A stretch of 64,000 bases of DNA from JBBQNR01 sp038330145 (GTDB lineage: Bacteria; Actinomycetota; Thermoleophilia; Solirubrobacterales; JBBDJG01): NCBI GenBank assembly GCA_038330145.1, contig JBBQNR010000006.1, forward strand, positions 1-64,000, given 5' to 3'. Numbering within the stretch: position 1 is the first letter of the stretch; each line of letters begins with the position of its first letter. Positions 9,333-17,804 of the stretch are shown piece after piece. A model generated the notes under the pieces. The model made no database searches. It was not told the DNA's origin and worked only from the letters and a program-made list of their open reading frames with translations. The position numbers and the translations under genes were made by a program.

Positions 9333-10037
9333 TTACCGTGCGGGGCCCGGGAGGTTGTCCGGCGCGGACGCGTCCGTGAACTCCCGGAACTGGCCGCTGA
9401 TGACGAACGCGATCTGCTCACCGATGTCGACTGTGTGGTCGCCGATGCGCTCTATGTAGCGCGCTATCAGCATCATGTGCGCCGCCCACTCCCTCGTCTC
9501 CGGAATGCTGCCGCCGATGTCGATCGCGGCGTTGAAGACCTCGCGATTGAGGCGATCGATGATGTCGTCCTGCTTGACCAGATCCTCGGCGAGCTCGAGG
9601 TTTCGGTCCCGGAACGCGATCTGAGCCTGGCTGATCTGGTCTCGCGCCTGCTGCGCAGCTTTGTCGACGCGCGTGAAGATTTCCTCTGAGCCAGGTGGGC
9701 TCTCCGGTATGAAGTAGACCAGCTTTGCGATGTTCACGCACAGGTCTCCGATCCTCTCTATATGGACGATCGTGTGCAGCAGCGCTGCCACCAGGCGCAG
9801 ATCGCTCGCAACCGGAGCCTGCCGGGCCAGCAGGCCAAGAATTCCCTGGTGACTGTCCAGGTAGCGGCCGTCGACGCGATCGTCTCCGTCGATCACGATC
9901 CGGGCCAGTTCCGCGTCGTTCGTGGTCACCGCCTCGATCGCCTGGTCCAGCATCGTCGTGGTGAGGTCGGCAGTCGAGATGACCTCGTCCTCGAGCTCCC
10001 GCAGCTGCTCGTGGAACTCGACTCGTACCTGAGCCAT
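9333..10037 (-). CDS. phoU: Phosphate transport regulator PhoU
   Basis: Cytoplasmic helical protein of 234 aa with the two PhoU repeats, each showing the metal-binding signature: HIERIGDLCVNI near residue 93 and YIERIGDHTVDI near residue 192. PhoU couples Pst transporter activity to the PhoR/PhoB signalling pair and limits phosphate uptake when phosphate is plentiful. It is the last gene of the pstSCAB-phoU operon, starting 4 bp after the pstB stop, the standard arrangement. No histidine kinase is encoded in the window. Confidence 0.96.
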   Translation of the reverse strand: MAQVRVEFHEQLRELEDEVISTADLTTTMLDQAIEAVTTNDAELARIVIDGDDRVDGRYLDSHQGILGLLARQAPVASDLRLVAALLHTIVHIERIGDLCVNIAKLVYFIPESPPGSEEIFTRVDKAAQQARDQISQAQIAFRDRNLELAEDLVKQDDIIDRLNREVFNAAIDIGGSIPETREWAAHMMLIARYIERIGDHTVDIGEQIAFVISGQFREFTDASAPDNLPGPAR

Positions 10038-10041
10038 CGTC

Positions 10042-10977
10042 TCAGCCCACCCTTCCGGTCACGTAGTCCTCGGTGCGCTTGCTCTCGGGGTTGGTGAAAA
10101 TGCTGCCGGTGTCGGCGTACTCGACGATGCGGCCCACCGCCCGGTCGCCGTCGCGAACGTCGGGCATCAGCACCGCGGTCATGTCCGACACGCGCGCTGC
10201 CTGCTGCATGTTGTGCGTAACGATCACGATCGAGTATTGATCCTTCAGCTCGAGCATCAGGTCTTCGATACGAGCGGTTGCGATCGGGTCGAGCGCGGAA
10301 CAGGGCTCGTCCATAAGGATCACGTCGGGCTCGACGGCGAGACAGCGCGCGATGCAGAGCCGCTGCTGCTGGCCGCCCGAAAGCGAGTAGGCGTTCTCCT
10401 TCAGGCGGTCCTTGACCTCGTCCCAGAGGGCGGCTCGCCTCAGCGCCCGCTCGACGATGCCGTCCATGCTGCCCTTCATCCCGATCACGCGTGGGCCGAA
10501 GGCGATGTTGTCGTAGATCGACTTCGGAAACGGATTCGGCTTCTGGAACACCATTCCAATCAGCTTGCGAACCTCCACGGGGTCGACCCCAGGCCCGTAC
10601 AGGTCCTGGCCGTGATAGACGATCGCTCCGCTCACGCTTGCGGCCGGGATCAGGTCATTCATGCGGTTGAAGCAGCGGATCATGGTGCTCTTGCCGCAGC
10701 CCGATGGGCCGATCAGCGAGGTGATGCGCTTGCGCCCGATGTCGAAGCTGATGTCCTCGATCGCCGGCTTGCCGCCGTACGCGACCGTGAGGTCCTTTAC
10801 TTCGAAGATCGGCTCGGAGGACATGGGCTTCTCGTTGGACCTACGCTCGGCCAGCACCCGGGGGAGTGCCAGGGCTCCGTGGGACGTTATGCGCTTCCTC
10901 GGCTGAGACTCTAGCGACGGGTCCAACTGCTCCTGCTCGGTTGTCTGCTCTCTCGTCTCTGGCATCTCCTCTACCAC
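10042..10977 (-). CDS. pstB: Phosphate ABC transporter ATPase PstB
   Basis: ATP-binding subunit of the high-affinity phosphate importer. Walker A GPSGCGKST, signature SLSGGQQQRL and Walker B ILMDEPCSALD are intact. The GTG at 10977 overlaps the end of pstA by 7 bp and gives 311 aa with an unusual 50-residue charged N-terminal extension. An ATG at 10824 (MSSEPIFEVKDL) gives the usual PstB length of about 260 aa and begins right at the ABC fold, though its ribosome site (GAGAAG) is modest. The start is therefore open; the function is not. Confidence 0.96.
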   Translation of the reverse strand: MVEEMPETREQTTEQEQLDPSLESQPRKRITSHGALALPRVLAERRSNEKPMSSEPIFEVKDLTVAYGGKPAIEDISFDIGRKRITSLIGPSGCGKSTMIRCFNRMNDLIPAASVSGAIVYHGQDLYGPGVDPVEVRKLIGMVFQKPNPFPKSIYDNIAFGPRVIGMKGSMDGIVERALRRAALWDEVKDRLKENAYSLSGGQQQRLCIARCLAVEPDVILMDEPCSALDPIATARIEDLMLELKDQYSIVIVTHNMQQAARVSDMTAVLMPDVRDGDRAVGRIVEYADTGSIFTNPESKRTEDYVTGRVG

Positions 10978-11888
10978 TTTCGCTGGTATCGATTGCGTAT
11001 CCAGATCGCGAACGCGTTCATCGTCAGCAGCAGCACGAGCAGAACGATGATGGCGGCGGCCGCGAGCAGCTTGAACTCATCCTGCGGTCGGGTCGTCCAG
11101 TTGAAGATCTGAATCGGAAGCGCGGTGAACGGGCTGCTGAGGCCGTCCGGGTTGAAGGGCACGAAGGTCAGTGCTCCGATCAGGATCAGCGGCGCGGTCT
11201 CGCCGATCGCCCGGGACAGCGCAAGGATCGAGCCCGTGGCGATCCCGGGCACCGCCGCCGGCAGCACCTGGCGGCGGATCATCTGCCAGCGCGTGGCGCC
11301 AAGTGCCAGCGCTCCCTCGCGTATCGAGGCAGGCACCGCTCGAATCGCCTCGCGCGCGGAGATGATCACGATCGGGAGCACGAGCAGCGTCAGGATCAGC
11401 GCTCCGGCCAGCAGCACGCGTCCAAGCGCCAACCCGCGGACAAGGAATGCGAGGCCGAGGATTCCGTACACGATCGAGGGAACCGCGGCCAGATTCTGGA
11501 TGTTGACCTCGATCGCGCGGTTGTACCAGCGGTCCCTGTCCGCGTATTCCTCGAGGTAGATGGCTGCTCCGACACCGACCGGGATCGCGAACAACGCGAC
11601 CAGTCCCATCAGGTAGATGGTCCCGACGATGGGTGACTGGATGCCTGCGTGCGAGGGAATCGACGACGGGAATGAGGTTATGAAGTCCCAGCTGAGACGA
11701 GACAGCCCGTCGGAGGCAACGTTGACCAGCAGCGCGATCAGGGTTACGAAGCCGATGCCGAGGCTGAACAGCAGCGCGCCCTTGAAGAGTGCGCTCTTGA
11801 CGCGGTTGTTGCGCGAGGTGTCGACGAGCCCTCCGCCTCCACCGCCGGTGTCGATGCCCAGCGGAGCGCCCATCCCGCCGACGCTCAC
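10971..11888 (-). CDS. pstA: Phosphate ABC transporter permease PstA
   Basis: Inner-membrane permease of 305 aa with six predicted helices and the binding-protein-dependent transport signature around LREGALALGATRWQ, where the ATPase docks. It pairs with PstC to form the phosphate channel. The GTG start at 11888 overlaps the pstC stop (GTGA). The N-terminus has a Gly-rich stretch before the first helix. Expressed with pstS-pstC-pstB-phoU. Confidence 0.95.
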   Translation of the reverse strand: MSVGGMGAPLGIDTGGGGGGLVDTSRNNRVKSALFKGALLFSLGIGFVTLIALLVNVASDGLSRLSWDFITSFPSSIPSHAGIQSPIVGTIYLMGLVALFAIPVGVGAAIYLEEYADRDRWYNRAIEVNIQNLAAVPSIVYGILGLAFLVRGLALGRVLLAGALILTLLVLPIVIISAREAIRAVPASIREGALALGATRWQMIRRQVLPAAVPGIATGSILALSRAIGETAPLILIGALTFVPFNPDGLSSPFTALPIQIFNWTTRPQDEFKLLAAAAIIVLLVLLLTMNAFAIWIRNRYQRKW

Positions 11889-12829
11889 TCGTACACCTGC
11901 CGGTACTTGCGCACCAGTCGGATGCTGACCAGGTTCATCAGGAAGGTGGCGATGAACAGCGTGGTGCCGACCGCAAAGATGGTCTTGTACTCGATGCTGC
12001 CGGTCGGCACGTCCCCGATCCCTGTCGCGGCGATGTAGGCGGTCATGGTCTGCACTGCCTCGAAGGGGTTGAAGCTGCTGTTTGGTTGCGCTCCGGCGGC
12101 TATCGCGACGATCATCGTCTCGCCCACCGCGCGAGAGATTCCGAGCACGAACGACGCCACGATTCCCGACAGTGCCGCCGGCACGACCACCCTGGTCGAG
12201 ACCTGAAGCTTGTTCGCCCCCAGTCCGTATGCGCCCTCACGCAGCGCCATCGGCACTGCGGTCATGGCGTCGTCGGAAAGGGAGGCGATGGTCGGGAGGA
12301 TCATCACTCCCATCACCAACCCGGCGGAGAGAGCATTGAAGACCTCCACCGGCAGGCCGATGTCACCCAGCAGCGGCGTGACGAAGGTGAGCGCGAAGTA
12401 GCCGTAGACGACGGTCGGTATCCCCGCCAGCACCTCCAGCGCCGGCTTCAGGTAGCGGCGGGTGCGGTTGCCCGCATATTCGGACAGATAGATCGCCGCG
12501 CCGAGACCGAACGGCAGCGCGACCACACATGCCCAAAGAGTGGTGCTGAGCGTGCCGATGACGAGCGGCAGAACGCCGAAGTGCTGCGGCTTGAACAGCG
12601 GCGCCCAGGTGTCGCCGGTGAGGTAGTCGAGCACGCTCACCTCGCCGAAAAATTCGATCGTCGGCTGCAGCAGCGCCACGAGGATCCCGACCGTGGTCAG
12701 TACCGATACGAGCGCGCACAGCAGCAGCAGCAGACGGATGGCGGTCTCGCCATAGCGTTTGCGGCCGGTCACGAGCCGGCGCGCCTCAAGCGCGCCGGCT
12801 CGTGATGCGACCTGTGAGGCTGCTTCCAA
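11885..12829 (-). CDS. pstC: Phosphate ABC transporter permease PstC
   Basis: Second permease subunit, 314 aa, with the permease loop LREGAYGLGANKLQ and multiple membrane helices (first at about residues 30-55). The TTG start at 12829 directly abuts the pstS stop codon, which suggests translational coupling. Its stop overlaps the pstA start by 4 bp. It forms the membrane channel with PstA. Confidence 0.95.
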   Translation of the reverse strand: MEAASQVASRAGALEARRLVTGRKRYGETAIRLLLLLCALVSVLTTVGILVALLQPTIEFFGEVSVLDYLTGDTWAPLFKPQHFGVLPLVIGTLSTTLWACVVALPFGLGAAIYLSEYAGNRTRRYLKPALEVLAGIPTVVYGYFALTFVTPLLGDIGLPVEVFNALSAGLVMGVMILPTIASLSDDAMTAVPMALREGAYGLGANKLQVSTRVVVPAALSGIVASFVLGISRAVGETMIVAIAAGAQPNSSFNPFEAVQTMTAYIAATGIGDVPTGSIEYKTIFAVGTTLFIATFLMNLVSIRLVRKYRQVYE

Positions 12830-13780
12830 CTACGTCTTGCCGGTCAGCTTGGCCAGCTCGTCCTTGGACTGTTGCGCCTGCGGATCCGTCATCGGCACGA
12901 ACTTGGCCTGCTCGGCGATCGTGTTGTAGTTCTCGATGTAGTAGTCGACGAACGCTTTCACCTCGGGCCGGGCGAGTGCCTTCTCCGACGGGTAGATGAA
13001 GAGCGGCCGCGAAAGCGGCGTGTAGCTGCCGTCCTGGACCGTTTGCGTGTCGGGCGCGACGCAGCCCTTGCCGCCGTCGACCTGGAGCGTCTTGACCTTG
13101 TCCTTGTTCTCGGTCGCGTAGGAGAGGCCGAAGTAGCCCAGGTTGCCCTTCCCGCCGCCGACGCCCTGGACCGTGACGTTGTCGTCCTCGGAGGGGCTGT
13201 AGTCGGACCTCGAGCGGCCTTCCTCGCCGTTGATCTTGTCGGTGTAGAAGTCGAACGTTCCGGAGTCCGTGCCTGGACCGAACAGCTTCATCTCCTGGTC
13301 GGGATAGCTGGGCTTGACCTGGTTCCAGTTCTTGACGTTGGAGCCCCTGTCCCAGATCTTCCTCAGGTCTGCTGTCGTGATGCAGTCCACCCAGTCGTTG
13401 TCCGGGTTCACGACCACCGCGATGCCGTCGTTGGCGACCTGCAGCTCGTCGTAGGCGATGTTCTCCTTCTTGCAGTTCTTCACCTCGTCGGGCTCGATCG
13501 AGCGCGAGGCGTCGCTGACGTCCGTCTCTCCGGCGCAGAACTTCTCGAAGCCGCCGCCGGTCCCGGAGATGCCTACCGTGACCTTGACGTCCGGGTTCTG
13601 TTGGCGGAACAGCTCGGCGGCGATCTCGGTCAGCGGGCCGACCGTGCTGGATCCGTCGATCGCGATCGTGCCGGAGAGGTTTCCGGAAGCGCTGCTCGTG
13701 TCGTCGCCACCGCAGGCTGCCACAGCCACGGCGAGCGCCAGGGCCGTGATCGCGGCCGGGATGAGGAACCTTGAGCGCAC
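12830..13780 (-). CDS. pstS: Phosphate-binding lipoprotein PstS
   Basis: Extracytoplasmic phosphate receptor that delivers phosphate to PstCAB. The GTG at 13780 is preceded by AAGGAGG at good spacing and gives 316 aa; further-upstream readings lack such a site. A lipoprotein signal peptide ends with AVAAC at Cys near residue 22. Phosphate-contact segments typical of PstS are present: DGSSTVGPLTE and GPGTDSGTF. First gene of the pst operon, with a PHO-box-like repeat about 91 nt upstream of the start. Confidence 0.96.
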   Translation of the reverse strand: MRSRFLIPAAITALALAVAVAACGGDDTSSASGNLSGTIAIDGSSTVGPLTEIAAELFRQQNPDVKVTVGISGTGGGFEKFCAGETDVSDASRSIEPDEVKNCKKENIAYDELQVANDGIAVVVNPDNDWVDCITTADLRKIWDRGSNVKNWNQVKPSYPDQEMKLFGPGTDSGTFDFYTDKINGEEGRSRSDYSPSEDDNVTVQGVGGGKGNLGYFGLSYATENKDKVKTLQVDGGKGCVAPDTQTVQDGSYTPLSRPLFIYPSEKALARPEVKAFVDYYIENYNTIAEQAKFVPMTDPQAQQSKDELAKLTGKT

Positions 13781-13870
13781 GTGCGCCCTCCTTTTCTTGT
13801 TGCCTGAACTTATGTCCCGGTCAGCCTGACCATCGCCCGCCCCATTCTGGTTAAGACCGCGTAGCCACCG

Positions 13871-13888
13871 TGTGAACATCCTGTGAAC
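13871..13888 (-). promoter_or_regulatory. PHO box upstream of pstS
   Basis: On the minus strand GTTCACA occurs at 13888-13882 and again at 13877-13871, an 11-bp period with GGAT between. This is the half-site spacing of actinobacterial PhoP operators and almost the same sequence as the repeat upstream of ppk. It lies between pstS and the divergent response regulator, so the regulator may control itself as well as pstS. A GTG inside the repeat (13883) is a poor start-codon candidate for the regulator. Confidence 0.65.
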
Positions 13889-13939
13889 CAGAGTCTCCAG
13901 GCCGCGGTTACCTCCGGCCGGCCTTTACACTCGTCTTGG

Positions 13940-14740
13940 ATGGAGACCGTGGAAGGAAGGCTCGGCCAGCTCTCTACGCTGGAAGAGGCGATCGCCGCCC
14001 CCGCGGCCATCCGCCTGGCGGTTGTGGACGCGGACTCCGGCTTCACCCAGGTGCTCTTGAAGCGGGTCTCGGCCGTCGGCTGGCGGGCGGACCTGCTGCC
14101 CGCTCCTCCGCCGGTCGAAGAGCTGAACGCGATGCGGCTGCACGCCGTGGTGATCGATGTCGCCCAGCTCGGCTCGGAGGCATGGAATTACCTCGGCCGC
14201 CTCTGCGGATCCTCCTCGGCCCAGGTCGTGATCGTCTGCACCGGCGCCAGCTCGGTGGCACAGCGGGTTCGCGGCCTACGGCTGGGCGCCGACGACTGGA
14301 TCAGCAAGCCGTGCCATCCCGAGGAGGTGCTTGCGCGCGTGGAGGCCTCCGTGCGAGCGCGCCACGCCGGCGGCGTCTCCGCTCCCGACCCTGTCGTCGC
14401 CGGTGAGCTCGAGATCCGGCCGGACATGTTCGAGGCCTTCGTCGGGGGGCGGGCGCTGGGACTCACCCGCAGGGAGCTCGAGCTCCTTCAATTGCTCGCC
14501 TCTCAGAGCGGCAGGGTCATCCCGCGAGAACGCATCTACGAGCGGGTCTGGGGTTACTCGATGGCCCACGGCGACCGCTCGGTGGACGTCTTCGTCAGGA
14601 AGCTGCGCCGCAAGCTCGAGGGGGCGTCGCCGGGCTGGCGCTACCTGCACACGCACTTCGGGGTCGGGTACCGATTCGACCCCCAGGAGGCCGGGAGCGG
14701 TTCCTCACCCGGCCCCTCTGCTAGCTTGCCGCCTGCCTGA
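13940..14740 (+). CDS. PhoB/OmpR-family response regulator
   Basis: Protein of 266 aa from ATG 13940; the in-frame GTG at 13883 falls in the PHO box and is disfavoured. The receiver domain (about 25-140) shows the acidic pair VDADS, the phospho-acceptor Asp in VVIDVAQ and the conserved Lys in SKPCHPEEV. The C-terminal winged-helix domain (about 155-250) has LTRREL...LLQLLA, VSV-type linker residues SVDVFVRKLRRKL and GVGYRF. Placed between pst and pit genes it is the likely phosphate-responsive activator, but no sensor kinase is adjacent. A Ser/Pro-rich tail ends the protein. Confidence 0.85.
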   Translation: METVEGRLGQLSTLEEAIAAPAAIRLAVVDADSGFTQVLLKRVSAVGWRADLLPAPPPVEELNAMRLHAVVIDVAQLGSEAWNYLGRLCGSSSAQVVIVCTGASSVAQRVRGLRLGADDWISKPCHPEEVLARVEASVRARHAGGVSAPDPVVAGELEIRPDMFEAFVGGRALGLTRRELELLQLLASQSGRVIPRERIYERVWGYSMAHGDRSVDVFVRKLRRKLEGASPGWRYLHTHFGVGYRFDPQEAGSGSSPGPSASLPPA

Positions 14741-14780
14741 GTCGGGCACTCTCCCCGGCTCGTATCGGGCGCCGCTTCAG

Positions 14781-15401
14781 ATGGCTCGATTTAGCCTCGT
14801 TCCAAAGGACCGCGAGTTCTTCAACCTGTTCGAGGAGGCTGGCGCCAACATCATGCACGCGGCGCAGCTTCTGACCAAGCTGATGAAGACGTGGCCCGAC
14901 GCCGGCGGTCTCGGTCGCGAGATCCTGATCTGCGAGCAGGAGGGCGACCGGATCACGCACGACATCATCCACCGGCTCAACAGCACCTCGGTGACGCCGA
15001 TCGACCGCGAGGACATCTACGCGCTCGCCTCGGCGCTCGACGACGTCGTCGACTTCACCGAGGAGGCGGCCGACTTCATGGGCCTCTACAACATCGAGGC
15101 CCCGATGGAGCAGGCTCAACAGCTGACGAGAGTGCTGGAGGATTCATGCCGCAACATCGCCCAGGCGCTGGCGAGACTGCGTGGCATGAAGGAGCTGAAC
15201 CACTACTTCGTCGAGGTCAACAGGCTCGAGAACGAGGGCGACAGGATCACTCGCGAGGCACTGGCATCATTGTTCAGGAACGGAATCGACCCCATGATGG
15301 TCATCCGCTGGAAGGACATCTTCGAGCGCCTCGAGCACGCCATCGATGCCTGTGAGCACGTCGCGAACATCCTCGAAGGGATAATCGTCAAGCACGCATG
15401 A
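14781..15401 (+). CDS. DUF47/PhoU-like Pit accessory protein
   Basis: Helical protein of 206 aa related to PhoU, with two metal-site repeats: EQEGDRITHDI near residue 53 and ENEGDRITREA near residue 160. Members of this family are typically encoded directly before PiT phosphate transporters and are thought to regulate them. Here the PiT gene begins 13 bp downstream. Nothing unusual in length or motifs. Confidence 0.9.
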   Translation: MARFSLVPKDREFFNLFEEAGANIMHAAQLLTKLMKTWPDAGGLGREILICEQEGDRITHDIIHRLNSTSVTPIDREDIYALASALDDVVDFTEEAADFMGLYNIEAPMEQAQQLTRVLEDSCRNIAQALARLRGMKELNHYFVEVNRLENEGDRITREALASLFRNGIDPMMVIRWKDIFERLEHAIDACEHVANILEGIIVKHA

Positions 15402-15414
15402 CGGGTAGGGGTGC

Positions 15415-16545
15415 ATGGACAGCGACGTTGTCCTTGTAATCGTCGTCGCCACCGCGCTCGCGTTCGACTTCACCAACGGCTTCCACGACACGGCCAACGT
15501 CGTGGCGACGGTGATCTCGACCCGGGCGCTGCCGCCGCGCGTGGCCGTGGGCCTGGCCGCGATCCTCAACTTCGCGGGGGCGTTCATCTCGCTCGCGGTC
15601 GCGGCCACCGTGGCGAAGGGAATCGTCGAGGCGGACCTGATCACCCCCACGATCGTGTTCGCCGGCCTGATTGGCGCCATCACGTGGAACCTGACCACGT
15701 GGTACTTCGGCCTTCCCTCGAGCTCGTCGCATGCGCTGATCGGGGGCGTGGTGGGGTCCGCCCTGGTGGCGGAGGGAACGGCGGCCATCAACGGCGACGG
15801 GCTGCTCTCCAAGGTAATGGTGCCGGCGCTTGTCGCTCCCCTGCTCGCCTTCGTCATCGCCGGCACCGCAATCGTGATCGCCTACCGCATCACCGGGCGC
15901 ATGAGACCCGGCAACGTCAACCGCGGATACCGGCTGGGTCAGATGCTCTCCGGCGGGATGCTGGCGCTTTCCCACGGCACCAACGACGCCCAGAAGACGA
16001 TGGGCATCATCACGCTGGCGCTGATCGCCCACGGCGACATCGCGGCGGACAACTTCCACGTCCCGTTCTGGGTCGTGGCGTCGTCTGCGACCGCGATCGC
16101 GCTCGGCACCTACGTCGGTGGCTGGCGGATCATCCGCACCCTCGGCACGAGGATCATCAAGATGGACGCGGCCCAGGGCTTTGCCGCGCAGAGCTCGGGG
16201 GCGGCGGTGATCCTGGCCTCGTCTCACTTCGGCTACCCACTCTCGACCACGCACACGATCTCGGGGGCGGTGATGGGCGCCGGCGCGGCCAAGCGCCTGT
16301 CCGCCGTGCGCTGGGGGGTGGCCGGCAACATCGTCGCCGCCTGGATCCTCACCCTGCCCGCCGCGGGAGCGATCGGCGCGGCCTGCTACGGCCTGACGCG
16401 GATATTCGGCACGGGAGCGCTCGGGCCATTGGTGGTTTCGGTGCTCGCGCTGGGCCTGGTCGCGGCGCTGTTCGGGAAACGACTGCGCCACGCGACTCCA
16501 CCACCACCGCCACCTCCGCTGCCCGTTGCCGAGGTCGAGCGATGA
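15415..16545 (+). CDS. pit: PiT-family inorganic phosphate transporter
   Basis: Low-affinity phosphate symporter of 376 aa. Both PiT signature repeats are present: DFTNGFHDTANVVAT near residue 16 and SHGTNDAQKTMG near residue 185, in inverted-repeat halves of about five helices each. The C-terminus carries a Pro run (PPPPPPPLP) before the stop. ATG 15415 follows the DUF47 gene closely, and its TGA overlaps the ATG of the next small membrane gene. Confidence 0.95.
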   Translation: MDSDVVLVIVVATALAFDFTNGFHDTANVVATVISTRALPPRVAVGLAAILNFAGAFISLAVAATVAKGIVEADLITPTIVFAGLIGAITWNLTTWYFGLPSSSSHALIGGVVGSALVAEGTAAINGDGLLSKVMVPALVAPLLAFVIAGTAIVIAYRITGRMRPGNVNRGYRLGQMLSGGMLALSHGTNDAQKTMGIITLALIAHGDIAADNFHVPFWVVASSATAIALGTYVGGWRIIRTLGTRIIKMDAAQGFAAQSSGAAVILASSHFGYPLSTTHTISGAVMGAGAAKRLSAVRWGVAGNIVAAWILTLPAAGAIGAACYGLTRIFGTGALGPLVVSVLALGLVAALFGKRLRHATPPPPPPPLPVAEVER

Positions 16546-16787
16546 CCGTGCTGGCGACGATCGTCGACACCTCGGCTCTGCTCAAGGTGGTGGTCTACTC
16601 GCTGGCGGCCGTGGTGGGGGTCACCGTTGCCGTGTCGCTGGCGATCCTGGGCGCCACCCGGTTCGCGGACATGCGCGCCGACGAGCGCCCGCTCGAGGCG
16701 ACGGCCTTCGCCATCCTGACCGCCCTGGCGCTTGCCGCCTCGATCGGGTCGGCGGCGCTCGGGGTAGCAGTTATGTTGTCGAAGTAG
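16542..16787 (+). CDS. Small two-helix membrane protein downstream of PiT
   Basis: Protein of 81 aa whose ATG overlaps the pit stop (ATGA), so it is almost certainly co-translated with the transporter. Two hydrophobic segments (about 12-36 and 55-78) flank a short charged loop (ADMRADERPLEA). I do not recognise a named family. Position suggests an accessory subunit or stabiliser of PiT, which is inference only. Confidence 0.75.
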   Translation: MTVLATIVDTSALLKVVVYSLAAVVGVTVAVSLAILGATRFADMRADERPLEATAFAILTALALAASIGSAALGVAVMLSK

Positions 16788-16789
16788 CC

Positions 16790-17149
16790 ATGCCGCCCCT
16801 AGCGCGCAACATCGCCATCATCGCCCTGGTCGCGCTCGCGATCGTGGCGCTGCCCGGAGGTGGCACCGCCGCAGCGGTCGTGGTCGCCGTCATCTCGCTC
16901 GCCTTCCTGGGAGCGATGGCCTGGTTCGCCCAACGTCTATATAAGGAGAACCAGTTCACTCTCCTGAGCATGACCACGGCTCACCGGGCACTGCTCTACG
17001 GCGGCATCGCGCTCGCCTTCATGACGCTTGTCGCAACACCGGAGCTGACCCAGACCGGCGCCGGCACGCTGGCATGGATCGTGTTGCTGGCGGCCGCCGG
17101 CGGCTCGGTGTTCTACGTCTGGAACGAGTCCAGGCGCTACCGGATCTAG
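16790..17149 (+). CDS. Small integral membrane protein, pit operon end
   Basis: Protein of 119 aa with four hydrophobic stretches (about 8-22, 24-44, 65-83, 93-110) separated by short loops (RLYKENQF, TPELTQTG) and a basic C-terminus ESRRYRI. It starts 2 bp after the preceding gene and is the last gene of the DUF47-pit operon. No recognised family. The stop codon lies inside a CGGATCTAGG motif repeated twice just downstream. Confidence 0.75.
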   Translation: MPPLARNIAIIALVALAIVALPGGGTAAAVVVAVISLAFLGAMAWFAQRLYKENQFTLLSMTTAHRALLYGGIALAFMTLVATPELTQTGAGTLAWIVLLAAAGGSVFYVWNESRRYRI

Positions 17150-17235
17150 GCCTCGGCGCCGGCCCTAGGCCCTCGGCGCCGGGATCTAGGCTCGGCTCCG
17201 GCCGGCCCTGGGCGCCCTCGGCACCGGGATCTAGG
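17141..17235. repeat. Short GATCTAGG-centred repeats between convergent genes
   Basis: A 21-bp unit (CCCTCGGC, then G or A, then CCGGGATCTAGG) occurs at 17170-17190 and 17215-17235 with one difference. Its 3' part (CGGATCTAGG) also occurs at 17141-17150. The first and last copies contain the stop codons of the two converging genes. The tract is otherwise non-coding and GC-rich; it may be a terminator or slippage product. Confidence 0.6.
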
Positions 17236-17665
17236 CGCCCTGGTCCTTCGCGGTCCTCGGCTTCAGGCCCGCTGCCGTCAGCGCCTCTCCGCGGTCGTAG
17301 AAGACCCTGACCTCGCGTGCCGACGTGGGACCCACCTTCCAGAGCATGGCGACCGGGGCCTCGCCCTCGACCTTGCTGGTGGTGCCGCGTGCCCAGATGC
17401 GCAGGAACACCAGCACCTGGTCGTCGCCGACGGGGATGAACTCGTCGGCATCCACGCGTACCCCTTCCCAGGACTCACCGAGCTTCTCGAAGTAGTCCCG
17501 CACGCCCTGGTGGCCCTTCCAGGTTCCGTTCAACGGCGGTGGCGTGAGGGCGATCCACTCGATTTCGGGGTCGAGCAGCCACAGGATCGCGTCCACGCCC
17601 TCTTCCTTGAACGCCTTATAGCCGAGCCTCATCACCTCGACGTTGCGATTGGAGATCTCTGACAC
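17231..17665 (-). CDS. SnoaL/NTF2-like fold protein
   Basis: Soluble protein of 144 aa with the small NTF2-like cone fold pattern: an N-terminal helix (NVEVMRLGYKAF), WLLDPEIEWIAL, then WKGHQGVRDYFEKLGESW and a beta-rich half. Such proteins can be small ketone-type isomerases, hydrolases or simple ligand binders; no catalytic set is obvious here. GTG 17665 (MSEISNRN) is chosen because the upstream extension is Arg/Pro-rich and unlike the family. Monocistronic and convergent with the pit operon. Confidence 0.75.
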   Translation of the reverse strand: MSEISNRNVEVMRLGYKAFKEEGVDAILWLLDPEIEWIALTPPPLNGTWKGHQGVRDYFEKLGESWEGVRVDADEFIPVGDDQVLVFLRIWARGTTSKVEGEAPVAMLWKVGPTSAREVRVFYDRGEALTAAGLKPRTAKDQGA

Positions 17666-17804
17666 GTGCCAAGTATCCCGTTTCCAGCCGGAAGGGGAGA
17701 TTCGATCAGGCCGGCGGGCAAGTCGTTGCCGACTTCCCACAGGTCCGTGACACCGATGCCGTCAGCCACAACCGTCGCCTGGCTAACTTGGCGGCGAGGC
17801 AAGG

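Noticed and set aside
13883..13939. GTG 13883 as start of the response regulator
   Set aside because: It lies in the PHO-box repeat, lacks a ribosome site and adds 19 residues that do not belong to the receiver fold.
15411..16787. A 458-aa protein overlapping pit
   Set aside because: Only its last 81 residues (from ATG 16542) are real; the rest is an out-of-frame reading of pit.
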